64,000 nucleotides of DNA. It comes from Ceraceosorus guamensis (taxonomy: Eukaryota; Basidiomycota; Exobasidiomycetes; Ceraceosorales; Ceraceosoraceae). The notes under the pieces are model-generated. The model saw only the letters and a list, made by a program, of their open reading frames with translations, did no database searches and had not been told where the DNA came from. A program made the translations under genes and the position numbers. Below are positions 1-11,434 of the stretch, piece after piece. Position 1 is the first letter of the stretch. The number at the start of each line of letters is the position of its first letter. Location: the NCBI RefSeq assembly GCF_003144195.1, contig NW_020290029.1, forward strand, positions 62,001 through 126,000, in the 5' to 3' direction.

Positions 1-128
1 TGATGGTCAAACCCATCTTTGTCCCAAAGTAAGCGATTCTGCGTCAGTCTCTTTCGCGTTCCCTTTGATAATGTCATTGACAAGCGTCCGTCTGCGTCTC
101 TCACAGGAGCAAACGAACCACTACTGCG

Positions 129-1479
129 ATGCCTCCAGACATGCCCAGCAGTGATCAGGCTCATGCAGTGCCACAAAAGACGGAGGAATCACTAGCGCCT
201 TTACAAACGCTCGACGTAGATGCTCTGGCGGAATTGAAAGAGGCAGAAAAGCAGAAGCAACGGAAGTTGCAAAGTCAGCAGCTGGCGGCGCAGAGCATTG
301 GGAGACAGCTTCTGGAAAGTAAGTTGGACAAAAGTGGCACGACAGCACACAAGATATTCCTTCAAGAGACTCATGCTCATGACTTTCTAATGATTTTATT
401 TGTCAATGTGCGCAGAAGCAGCAGCTGAAGCCGTGCCGGATCTGGACGACACTGATGGGCTGGAACCCGAAGAAGAGTTTCAATCCTGGAGGTTACGAGA
501 GCTGGAGCGTCTAGCTCGCGAGCGATCTAAAGCTGACGCTGCCCAAGCCGAAAAGGCCGAAATTGAGCGTCGTAGAGCGATGCCTTCCGCTCAAAGAGAT
601 GCGGAGGACATAGCGCATGCAGAAAAGACTCGGCAAGAGAAACTGGAGAGGAGGAGGGAAGCTTTAGCCCTTGCTTCGGCCGACGGAGGGGGCGAATCTT
701 CTTCTGCTGTCGGCGCGGGTGGCAAGTATTACCACAAGGGTGCATTCTATCAGGGCGGTCCCAATGAAGACGATGAGATTTTCAAGAGAGATTATCAAGG
801 ACTTACGGAAGGACAAGTGGATATGAAGCTGTTACCAAAGGTGATGCAGGTCAAAGACTATGGCAAAAAGGGAAGGAGCAAATATACCAACTTGAAAGAT
901 CAAGACACGAGCAGATCAGGCAAAGATCCCAGATTCGAGCAAAGGCGCAACGGCGAAGCTGGGCAAGGCTGCTTTCGATGCGGCGGAGATCACCTGAAGA
1001 AGGATTGTCCAGACACTCGGCCGGATTCCCACGAAAGAGGACCTGCAAGTAGAACCTCGACAGGCGCCAACTCATACCGAGCAGACGGCAGGCGGAGAGA
1101 GTGGGGCGGTGAAGTTAGAGACGGAGAGGGCATGGTCGCACGCTTAGAAGGACGAAGAGAAGACTTAGACCGGCATAGCCGCGACGACAGGTACCGCAGC
1201 ACACCGACTGAGCGAGAACGGCAAGACGATAGACGGCATCGACCTCAAGATGAAGATCGAGAAAGGGACTATGGAAGTAGACGAGACCGTTCAAGAGAGC
1301 GTTCCAAGTCGGACAGACATGGTTCGCGCTATGATGACCGATCGCGCGACGCTTACGATTCGCGGTACCACGGGTCGGACCGCCGAGAATCTCGAAGACA
1401 CCGCGATAGCCGCGACGAACCCTACGAGGACGCCCATGCTCGGAAGCGCAGACGAAGCAGAAGTCGGAGTCCGCGATAA
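129..1479 (+). CDS. MFAP1: MFAP1-family pre-mRNA splicing factor with zinc knuckle and RS tail
   Basis: Two exons, 129-318 and 416-1479, joined by a 97-bp intron (GTAAGT donor, CAG acceptor, phase 1), give 417 residues. The middle carries the MFAP1 C-terminal domain: an acidic stretch then EEEFQSWRLRELERL, AEIERRRAM, KYYHKGAFYQ, EIFKRDY and LLPKVMQVKDYGKKGRSKYTNLKDQDT, the last part being the most conserved block of the family. MFAP1 proteins are nuclear components of the spliceosomal B complex that contact Prp38. After this domain, at about residues 249-261, is a CCHC zinc knuckle with C-x2-C-x3-H-x4-C spacing, then a roughly 150-residue tail rich in Arg, Ser and Asp, as in SR-type splicing proteins. 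Human MFAP1 ends soon after the conserved block, so the knuckle and RS tail are an addition. It converges on the receptor gene, with 216 bp between stops. The family call is firm; the role of the tail is inference. Confidence 0.93.
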
Positions 1480-1695
1480 TTTCAGGCTTCCGTGGGCCTG
1501 TGCCGCTACTTGTAGTTCATACATCCCCTACGAAACGCACGTATTTGTATTGTATTCGCCTAGGCCTATGAAAGTTGTCGAGGCTCGCATGTTGCTGCGT
1601 GTTCTCAACACCTTGGACATGTGAGATCACAGAAAGAGTGGGCTTTTTGCATGTTCTGGTGTGGAGGGCGCCGACGAAAGAATGCACTTTCGAAG
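1480..1695. other. Short convergent 3' region
   Basis: 216 bp separate the stop codons of the convergent MFAP1 and receptor-like genes. Transcripts from the two strands probably overlap here. Confidence 0.5.
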
Positions 1696-4600
1696 TCAAC
1701 GTAGTCCAGCGAACCGAGCTCTGATGCCGCTCTTGAGCAGGTCAAAAGTCTCTCGTCTTGCCGCTTTGCCTGCTGTGTCACGCGCAACCGATGCGCTTGG
1801 CTTCCCATAGGCCCGTGCTTCGGGCACTGTGCTAGAAGAGGCAGCGCTCACGTTGTTCTTATTGAAACGGCCAGACAAAGCTGACGTGCTCTCTGGTCTT
1901 GCGTTCTCTTTGCCCAGCTGCTGACAAGGGCGACTCTTGCGACGCGACGGTAAGGCTTCTGATAGTGGTCGAACAGGCTTTTTGCCTTTCAGCCGAGCCG
2001 CAACGGTAGGCGACGCGGAGTTGACAACACTCAGCACGCCAGGCGGCGCGCTAGGTGGTGTGGACGCCATAGGACCATTGTTCATTCGCCTGGCCGGCGC
2101 ATCGGATTGAGCCAAAGAGTGCTCCGAGATGGGTGGCACCAGACGACTTCGGGCCGAATGAGAAGCTGCACAGTCTTGATTAGGTTCAGTGTCTGAAGAT
2201 GGCGCAGCTTCGTCGATCCACGCCTCTGTAGCACCCCCTTGCGATTGGCTGTGCTCCTCGCGCGGTAATGGTGGCAATGGTGCATGGATGCGATCCACAA
2301 GCGAAAATTTGTGTCGGCCAGCAGGAAGGACAACTCCTGACGCGAAAAAATCCTCAAATGAGTTTGGCTTTCCGCTCTGGCAGCGTTTCTTGCATCACTC
2401 ACTTGTCTTGACCACTCTGCGACTTCTAGCAGTGGGAGTGCTTGGAAATCTGCGGTGCTGCGAAGCTGCAGCAGGCTCTGCCGACTTTTGCGTGTCTGCT
2501 GCCACTTCCAGTGCGTGAACCCTTTGCCTGACGGAATTTGCCCATTCCGCCGCATCTGACTCTTTTCTTGGTCTTTCGAGGGCTCCACTACCTGGCACAG
2601 CTTTACGGCGCACTCTTCGCACCGGAGTCGAGGCTACGTGCTGGGATACTGGCGGTACGAGGATGTGCGCCGATTTCCGGGAGAGGGACCTGATGCTCGG
2701 AGACGGGCTTGCAATGGAAACTCTTTCAGCTCTGAAAGATGGACTGAAGTTGTGAGAACCAGCACGGTCCTCCACAACCTGCCACGGCGACTCGGCGATG
2801 GACAAGCGGCTACTGCGCGGCGTGCCAAGAGCAAACGGCGTGGATGACATGGTTGCTCGACGGCCCGAATAGAAGGACAATGTGCGACCGAGACTCAAAA
2901 CGGAGGCGGTCGAACGTCTCCTGTGCATTTTGTCAGCATCGCCGTGGATGCGCTGATGGTGTGAGAGACGCGAAGGGGATGCGGATGGCTGAGACGCCCC
3001 CTGACCAGCCGCCCGGACCGCTCCCGCCGACCGCACTTGGTGAGTCTGTTCTTCTTGGCTGGCTGATTGGCGTGTGCTTGCTCGCAAGCCATCGGCGCTA
3101 GAAACCAGACCTGATAGGAGACTAATAATTGACAGCGGCCGCTCGATTCTTCGAGCTCTACCTTGTGAATTTGTCGTAGACTCTTTGCAGAGGTCAGTTT
3201 GCTGGTCGTGCAGGCTTGATACCGGTGAGACGGGTCTGAGTTCGGGTGCAGCGGACACAGGAGCAGCTGCATCATATGGCACTTCAAGTGACAAAGACTG
3301 AGGTGAAGAGGACCAATACGAGTCGTTGAGGCCCATCGCGCGTCGTGGCGTGGTCAAGGTCCCTACCGTGGCTGTGGAAGGCAAGCGGCTGCGAGGCCCA
3401 ATCAGTGGACAAATGGCTCCAGGAGCGTTCAGACGCGTCAATACTCTAACGTAGCCCGCCAAGCTGGCATCGGGACTGGCAACGAGTGCTGCGCTAAGTT
3501 GAAGGGACTCGCACAAGCCGCGACTGCGATGTGATACATCACTGCGCTGGCTAAGGGAGGTAGAACCAGCGTGACTGCTGGCACTTGTATTTCCTAGCTC
3601 CCCTGCACTGCTGATACGGTCTCTGGCAGCTTCCATGACTGACACTTGGTTCGAGAGCAGATGCTGCATGTCGCTGCTCAAGACCGTGCTCAGGCTGCTC
3701 TGATGGCGGTGATGCTGTCGAGCCCAGATCTGGTCGAGGCTCGCATTGACGTGCCTATCCCATCCACAGCTAGGGACCGTTGAGTCTTCTGTAACCTCAT
3801 CTACGGTCTCGAGTTGCCGAATGCCATGAGTGTAGAAGTGTTGATCGCAGAGCATGCGAGCAGGACTGGCGCCCAATGATTGAAGAGGCACCGTATCAGT
3901 GTGCTCGGTTTCACCTGCTGGCAGCGAGTCCGAGCTGAGGCCCGACGCCTCCGCACCATCAAGGGCCTGCAGAGCGATTTGCAGATCAGCGCTGAGCCGA
4001 TCGACGGAAGTGATTCGCAATTCCTGGCTTAGTGAGTGACTTGAGCAACTCGCTGAGCGATCAGGTGATATGACGACCTCGACTATGCTTGAGAGTGTGC
4101 TGAGGCTGTCACTTGGACCGTGTGTCGAAGGGGTTGCGGTGGTGCCACTTGACTTGCGCTTGACAAATGGAGTCCGACCGGCGTCTTGTGCCTCGTATGC
4201 TGGGCTTGCCGGATCGCCATGATTTGAAAGCCCGAGCTCGGACCCGAGACTGCGCCTTCGCAGAGCGCAGGAAGTAGGATCCAGTGACGAAGGTCTGATG
4301 AATCCGCCAGGTGCCCCAGTACGACCAGAGCCGCTAGTCTGGTTGCTCGACGACATACCCAACAGCTGCGCCAGAGAAGCTTTCGATGCCGTTGAGCTAC
4401 ACAACGAGCGTGAACATGAGGGCTGAGAGGGGCTCAGGCCCTCTCCGCATTGCATCTTTTGGAGCAACGAACGAGAGGTTGAGGCAGGACTCGGCTGGCC
4501 GGCCGATTGTTGCAGTGATCGTTCGGACCCGGACGGCGCGCCAGCTCCGGTGGGAAAGGCGAGACGCGAGTCAACAGGGACCGATAGCGTTTCATCCACT

Positions 4601-7600
4601 CTGTCATGCAAGTCAAGGTCCTCATCGAGGCTATGTAAAAATGTTTGCCAGCTCTCGTCTGCCTCTACTCTGTTATGGCTTTCTGCTCGACCTTCGCGGC
4701 CGAAGGTTGAGATAGGTGCTATAGACCGTGTGAGATGGCTGTCTTGTATTGACGTGAGCTTGTCATCAGCATCATCGGATGCGGATATGCTTGGAGTCCG
4801 TCGCGTAGAATTTGCTGAGGTGTCGGCCGCACCAGGCTCCGACGGCTCTCGTACGTCTCCAGACGCTTCGCCTTCCTCTGATCGTAAGGGCGACGCCTGC
4901 AAGAAGTATTCCAGCGCGGGTGCAATGCTGTGATCGCCTTGCCTTCGTGACGCAGGGTCTGACAAGTATGAGATGTCTCGGAAAGGGCTCTCTAGTGGAT
5001 CGTGGACGTGGAGGGGTAGCAGCTGTCGCGTTCTTGCAGCTCGGTCCACGATCGGACTTGGCGTTTCGGCAGTGAAGAATCGATACGGAGTGCCCAGAGG
5101 TCCGCCAGGAATTCGCCTTTCTGTGGACAAAGCTTGGCGCTCGATGTCGAAAGAGAAGTCATCCAGCGGAATCCGGACGTCCAGGGAGCTGCTTTGCATC
5201 GGAGCGTGTTGAGACCCGCTTGTGTCCGCTGAGACTCTAGACTCTTGCCCATCGGGCTGAGGATCGTTACGATCTGTGTCTTCGGAGGCCGCGCTGTTCG
5301 AGGCCGTATCGGGGCCATTCTCTGGCTTACGTAGGAAGCCGGGCATCGTCCTGTAAGAAATGAACAGGTTTGAAGGGGGGCAGAATGGCACCCAACTTTC
5401 GGTCGACATGACTTCGCGCCTGTGTGCTTCGTATAATTCGCACAGCGTGCGCTCGTCATCTTCAACAATTTGAATGCTTGCAGGAAGGGTGAGGCCAGGC
5501 ACGAGCTTTGGCAAGATCATTGCACTCAGGCCGTCAAGCGGCTTTGCCGCCCCTTCAGCCTTGTCTTCGCAGCTCTGACTCTTCCGTATCGTGTCAGCCA
5601 GCGCGTTGCTGCTACTGGCTGATCGCCGATTGTCCGCACTTCCTCTTGGTCGAGCCCCTGCGTCTTCGTCGTCACCAACGCGCTGTATCGAGTTGCGTGG
5701 GTGTGAGCTATAGGCGTCCTCACGAGAGCTGCAGGTCGGCAGGATCTCGAGAGGCGGCCTGGGACAGAAGAGCAAGCTGCCAGCCCGCACCCAAGCGGAC
5801 CTAGACTTCATCACTCTATCACCTTCAATCTTACCCGCTGCCCAATGGCGACGGTCGTAAGGCACATTCTTTATGTTTGGACCGGACGATGCGTATTCGC
5901 GATTGGAATTGCCCGCTGAAGTGGTCTGTTGCCAGCCGTCCGACTTCGATCGATCGTGCCCATTCGTTTCATCAAGGGTTGGTGCTCGGCCCGAGAAAGT
6001 GAGGGTCCGGCGATGAAGACCTTCGTTGGGCGTGAGCGGAATGTCGTAACCATTGCATCGCTCAGCGCTGTGCACACCTACTTCCGAAGCACCATCAGCA
6101 GACTGAACAGGACCTGCTAATCCCTTCGGGCGGAAGCTGATCAGGCGCGACGCCTGACCCGCTGGGATTTGGCTCCGCAGCTCGGCATTTTGACGGCGGA
6201 GTCTGTGTGAGACACCGGTAGCGTGACCTTCAGATGAGCTTGATCGACGAGATCCAGAGCCCGACGTCACAGAGTTTGAAGGTGACACCATCTCTCGAAG
6301 ACCTAGTCCCTCCGTCACGATGACTTGGATTGCGAGTAATGGACTCGTGAAAGTGACGCCTATTGCCATGCAGATAGCTAGGGGCAGCGGTTCTCTTTGG
6401 TTGCCCTGCATACGGCCGGCTCCGTTCATGAGATACGGTAGCGTCATGACCTGAAAAGCGGACCAATCAGCAGCTTGCCCGCTCTCAGTCATTTGCAAGT
6501 GGTCTAGAATTGAACTCACGAGAGGAAAGCAAATTCCAATGACGGAGCCTGCCACTCTGACTAATACGTGCTTCAGCTCCTCGTTGCCGAACCGGCTCGA
6601 ACCGAGGCTCCGAGATGGAGAACTTTGCTGCTGGCGGGCATGAAGCGCTACCAGCGCACCACTTGCGCCGAGCAAATCCTCTCCGCCGCCTTGGGCAGCG
6701 AGCTCGGCAGGCGGGCGAGGCGCTCGCGCCTGAGCACCCACAGCACCCGTCGTCAGCCAACTACGCCATGAATCAACGGTGACGTAGCCGGGCTCGGCGA
6801 TGCGACTGTCACTCTGCTCGTGGCTTGTATTTCGACGTGATTGGCTAGGTCGAGGACTAGGAGCGAAAGAGAGCCGCGAACTGGGCCGCGCATCTGATCC
6901 TCCCTGAGCGGGACTGTCTGCTCCAGAGCTCGTTCTCGATTCTTCCTGTGCAGAACTCAGTTGAGAGTCTGTCTTGGCTTCCCGAGTCTCTGTCGGCGGA
7001 TCTGTGGATGAAGCGCCAAATGTACCATCAAAATGGGGATCCTGGGTGTGAGAACCGACGATAGCGTCAGATTCCTGCTCGTTGAAGTACTCGAGGTAGC
7101 TCTGGCGCGGCTTGATGACATCCTCGTCTCTGTGAAGTGATCGTCGCTCGAGGGAAGCGGAGAAGCTGCGGCCGCGAGCAAAGGTAGAAGGCGGGCATCG
7201 ACTGCTCGATGTGCTGGAGGCGGTAGGGCGACCGCTTGAAGGCAAGCTACCGTACGTCACCGACCTTCTCTTCAAATTGCCTTGCGCTGTTCCGGGTCGC
7301 CGCACATACTTTGTTGAATTGACAACCACATCAGGTTTGCTGAGCTCGTCGAGCAGGCCATAAGCATCGAGAGTCGAAGCGAGGCCGCTGTCACCAGTGA
7401 CGCGACTTGCGACGGTGCCAGGGGCAAAGAACCCGCTTTCTACGCCAGCACTCCGTGGCGGTTGACGGTCGCGTGGCTCGCCGAACGTGCCGCAGGAAGA
7501 TCTTGGTGGCACTGCCATCGCACCAAATTCCTGGGTAGTACTGTCGTTGGCTGTCGAGCCTTTCGTAGCATTCGCGCTTGTGCTGACAGCTGATGATGTC

Positions 7601-8388
7601 AAGCCGCATGGCGAAAAACAGCCCAGAATTTCTGACATGACGCCATTGAAGGGGCTCCAGAGTGGCCTTCCCTGCATCTGTCTCTGCACATTCAGCAGGT
7701 GCACCGCAAGTGACCCGAGAGAGAGGATGGCGATACCGCATGTGAAGCTCATGATCACCACAAACAAAATGGGCACCATGGTGGGATCGTCTTGCAAGTT
7801 GTGCAGCACGGAGAGGAGCAGACATATGACTGCGCCCAATATGAAAGAGAAGCCCCAAAGTTTGTGGCCCACTCGCCCAAGAGCTGAAGAGGATAGGCAA
7901 TTGTGGCTCCAGGCGTGAGCTGCTGCAGTCGCCAACAGCACAGGTCGCAGAATCAGAGCCAAGATGAGCAGCGGTGAACCGGCTAGCCTCTTCGTTGCAA
8001 AGGGGTCAGAAGGCAGCTGCGGCTCTTGCGCAAGCAGGACGGCGTATGCAATGAAGCACAGCACGCTCAAAAGATCGAAAGCGGACAAGAAGAGCGTAAG
8101 TCGCAGCGCAGTGCGCAAGCGCTGAGGTGACCTGCCCCGGCATTGCTCAGACTGGCTTCGTGAGGACGCGCTACCGCTACTAGCGCTTGGAAGGCGATGG
8201 AAAAGAAGGCCAGAATCGGATCTGAAAGTTTCGCTACTTTCGCGAGCATTCTTCAGACGCTCCGATGATGGCGAAGTTAGCTCTCTTACGCGCAGTGGAA
8301 GCAGTAGCCGCACCAAGATGAATGCGCTGCTGAGGATGGAAGGGACGGAGAGTATGAGGGTGACCTGGAGGAGGACGAGGGACGACAT
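1696..8388 (-). CDS. Giant seven-helix receptor-like membrane protein (2,185 aa)
   Basis: Three exons on the minus strand: 8388-6520, 6450-2403 and 2336-1696. The open frame reaches 8412 only through a TTG, so the ATG at 8388 (MSSLVLLQVTLILS) is taken as start. Five hydrophobic helices lie at about residues 5-33, 95-118, 137-160, 172-192 and 202-228. Then comes a roughly 380-residue Ser-rich loop, helices 6 and 7 at about 610-635 and 645-672, and a cytoplasmic-type tail of about 1,500 residues that is Ser/Arg-rich and disordered. A 5+2 arrangement with a huge third loop and long tail resembles fungal Gpr1/Git3-type nutrient receptors, but I see no family motif that proves this. The intron 6451-6519 (69 bp) has no in-frame stop and interrupts helix 6. 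The intron 2337-2402 (66 bp) is supported by frame continuity (KT|RVVLPAGRHKFSLVDRI). Membrane topology is fairly sure; ligand and signalling partner are unknown. Confidence 0.75.
6451..6519 (-). other. Stop-free 69-bp intron inside helix 6 of the receptor-like gene
   Basis: On the minus strand the segment starts GTGAGTTCAATT and ends GCTTTTCAG, with a branch-like GCTGATT 19-25 bases before the acceptor. Its length is a multiple of three and it contains no stop, so reading through adds 23 polar residues (VSSILDHLQM...FQ) in the middle of a hydrophobic helix. Removal gives a continuous helix, ICFPL joined to VMTLPYL. The splice reading is therefore preferred. Confidence 0.8.
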
Positions 8389-10055
8389 TGCGACTGGGGC
8401 ATGCGCGCCCAAAAGGTGAGGATGGATGAGAAGTGGGGTGGATGACGCGTGATGGAACTAGCAAAGCCAGATGCAAGAAAGCTGATGGGGGTCACGTCTG
8501 GAAAGACGACAGGGCCGTAGCAGTGGCAGGGCAGAGCGAGGCGTAGATGTTGGCTGCAACGAGGCTCTGTTCGAAGACATCACGCTCACCGTGAGCGGGT
8601 GTTGTGGCAGTCTGCGCAGTGAGCATCTGGCGCATACCAATCTTACCAACTCGAAGTTCGGCTCCTAAGCTGCAGTCTGAAAGGGCGGCTTATGCATCGA
8701 AAGCTTGGTGTAGCCTCTAAGAGGTCGAATCCCTTTAGCGCAGCTATAGACTCTCGGTCATAAGCAGTTCTTCGAGTCGTCCTCCTCAAGATGAACGTTG
8801 CCTCAGAATTGACTCATTTGCGCATCTTCAATGGCTATTGCTCCGTCTAGGTCTGCAGCAACCTCCGATCTTCCAATTGCGGCGGATGCATTCTGTGCGT
8901 ATGTCAGCGAAAAGAACGCACATCCTCCACCATCGGCCTTCCCATCTTCATACTGCTCTTCAGACTTTTCAGTTGTCGTGATTGAGCTCCTTAGCTTAGG
9001 CAGCAATTAGTTGTCAGGTCACAATCGTCGACTGAGCGGAGAGCGCGGCAGTAAGGCTGCGTCAAGGGTCCAATCTAGACTTCCTCCTTCTGCGCAAAAG
9101 AGCAATTGGCTGCGCTGCCCGCTTCGTGATTGCTTGATATACATGCTGATCTTTACAGCACAGTCACATGTATGTGCTGACTGGCAAAGACTTGTCAAGG
9201 CTAGCTGTGACGACCTGTATGTGGTTTGTGGTGACGGTCGGGAGGATCACGCAAGACGACGTGAAAACCACAACGCTGCTCACACACACTCAGCTCGGAA
9301 ACCATGCACCGCGGTATACATCTGTTAACTCACGAGAGTCACGACTCATGCATGTTTGTGTACAAGGTACGCGTCGCGCATGTTTGGTGGCAGCAGGCGG
9401 CGACACGCGCGCCTGTTGGTGTGCTTTGGGAAATTCGAGCTGTGTGCGCTTGCGGCGCGTCGCGCACAACAGAGATTCGTGAGTCACGTGAGTCACGAGT
9501 CAGAGCGGCGCGCCATAGCTGTCTGTGCTGAAGCTGAAGCTGAAGCTGATTCACGATTGTGATTCGTGAACTTTGATGCGTGAGCAGAGACAAGCAATAT
9601 CTCGATTCAGACGCACTCTTCTCTTGACTTGCCTTGATAGATTCATCGACAGTCCTCTCTTTGACTCAGTGATTCCTGTCTTTGTGACAAACAGAGGCGG
9701 AGCTACGGAGTCAAGAGGGTGACGGCTTCTCCGCCCACAATTCCAGGAGGTTTGCGATGCAGCGAATTCCTAGCAGACGATCACGAAACGACGGTAAACA
9801 TACGACTGCGAGCATCTACCGCGCACCGATCGTGAGCGGTAGTAGACCTATCGAGTGTATAGGCCCGGCATCAAGGGAAATCGAAAGGCAAATATCATTC
9901 AAAATAGCATTAATATTTACGTTCTATATACAATTCACCATTCGCATTCACGTCGTGTACTCGAAGGAACACACACAGCGGCGTCTTTTGGCCCTTAAAA
10001 GGCAGGATCGTTGAGATACATGGAGACTTGATGCTGCGCAGGCAGGAACAATGTT
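8389..10055. other. Intergenic region upstream of the receptor gene
   Basis: No convincing gene is visible. The stretch holds a TTG-started extension of the receptor frame up to 8412. At 9474-9502 and 9548-9572 are clustered copies of the short motif ATTCGTGAGTCACG/GAGTCACGAGTC, and at 9527-9548 a four-unit GCTGAA run. An 85-codon open frame at 9757-10014 has no recognisable content and no splice partners. Confidence 0.6.
9527..9548 (+). repeat. GCTGAA microsatellite (about four units)
   Basis: GCTGAA is repeated almost perfectly four times in the spacer upstream of the receptor gene. It is followed directly by a GATTCACGATTGTGATTCGTGA inverted motif of the kind scattered through this window's spacers. 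Confidence 0.8.
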
Positions 10056-11434
10056 CTAGACAATGAGGGAGACACCAACCGAAAGAATCGTGATGAGAAG
10101 CGCGGCGCTCAGGCCGCTCAGGGATGCAGCGCCGTCGCCGCTTCCGGAGCTTGATCCGCTCGAGCCTGTGCCAGAGCCTGAGCCAGAACCGGACGTTGAG
10201 CCTGAGCCTGAGCCAGATCCAGATCCAGAGCTAGAGCCAGATCCCGAGTTGGAGCTGTTGCCGCTACCCGGCGCAACCGTGAGGCTTGAGCTGATTGTGC
10301 CATTGTTGGCCTGAATAGCCTCCGTCGTGCCATTGCGGATGTTTGATGGAAATTTGCCGTCGAAGAAAGGAGCGCCGCAGGTGGCATTGATGGAGTTCTT
10401 GATCATTGTAGAGACGAGATCAGAATTGTTGATACCTTGCACGTCCGAGGCTGACGAGAGCTGGGTGAAGAGAGCGTGGTTGCAATCCGTGCAGAATTGA
10501 GATGGGTTAGATTGCAGCTGTCTGATGGCGTCTTGCTGAGCTGTAGCATTGCTCAAAAGGGACATGAGATAGGACAACGAAAGTTGCTGAGATGTGACGG
10601 TTTGGATGTTGCTGGAAGATTGCAGGACACGTCAGCACAGGCACGTCGACTGCTCGTTTCTGAACAGTATGTCCACTCACTTGAGATCGTCAGTGATGCA
10701 AAGATCGCCGGACGAGGCTTGGAAGCAGGCAGCTGTCCGCAAGGTAGTGTAATTTTCGATGACGTACTGTAAGGGGAGCGGAAGATCCGGTGCCACGTCA
10801 GCGAAGGTACAAGCAAGTCCTACCGACATCAGAATGCCAGCAAGGCCGAACGCGAACGGCAGTGTACGCTGTCTGCGTCGCGATCTGGAGAAGGTGCCTA
10901 TTTGAGCGCACCCAAGACGGATCCTCGCTGTTGCGCCGCTGCCCTACCACCCTTCGGACAGACGATAAACGATGCTTGTCTTCGCCGAATACTCACACGA
11001 ATGCCATTTGGCAAATTGACGCCATTGTTGCTGCCCAGACTATCAGCACACGCGGTGTGCAGAGTCTCGTTGGCGCTGCTGAGATAGTTGCCGACGCAAG
11101 CGTCCTTCGCACAGACGCTCTGCTTGAGGTACTCATCGATGGCAGGTACGATGCTCTGGCTTTGATCCGCAACAACGCCACCAAAGATTCTCAACGCGTT
11201 TCCGATATCCAAGCATCCAGCAGGGTCTCTGGAGATCAGTCCTGCAAGACCCGTCAGACATCCATTGGACACTCCGGCAATCAGCGGCTGAGCTGCTTGC
11301 GGCGTGCTCGTCGTGCTGTTAAAGAAGGGAATGTTGGAGATAGAGCCTACGAGCGTCGAAGGATCGTATAGCAAAGCTCGAGCCGGGGCAGCCGCAGCGG
11401 CTGCGAGAAGAAGGGTTGCGATGTGGGCGTGCAT
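10056..11434 (-). CDS. Secreted GPI-anchored cell-surface protein with Ser/Gly stalk
   Basis: Three exons, 11434-10997, 10766-10681 and 10611-10056, give 359 residues. Junctions are NGIR|YVIENYTTLR (230-bp intron) and TDDLN|NIQTV (69-bp intron). The N terminus MHAHIATLLLAAAAAAPARA is a classic signal peptide. The ectodomain carries about ten cysteines in short spaced motifs (NGCL, AGCLD, VCAKDAC, TAACF, DLCITDD, FCTDC, TCG) and several NxT/NxS sites. A tract of about 50 residues of almost pure Ser/Gly follows, then small residues (GDGAAS) and a hydrophobic C-terminal tail ending SVGVSLIV with no charged end, as expected for a GPI-anchor signal. Paired-cysteine surface proteins with Ser/Gly or Ser/Thr stalks are common in basidiomycete cell walls, but I do not recognise a named family. 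Export and GPI anchoring are well supported; function is unknown. Confidence 0.85.
10160..10262 (-). repeat. Ser-Gly codon repeat tract (stalk of the GPI protein)
   Basis: The + strand shows tandem GAGCCAGAGCC/AGATCCAGAGC-like hexamers that encode alternating Ser-Gly on the minus strand, inside the GPI-protein CDS. Such tracts change length easily by slippage, so stalk length may vary between strains. Confidence 0.85.

Noticed and set aside
8389-8412. Upstream start of the receptor frame
   Set aside because: The first codon at 8412 is TTG; the first ATG is at 8388 and begins the first helix neatly.
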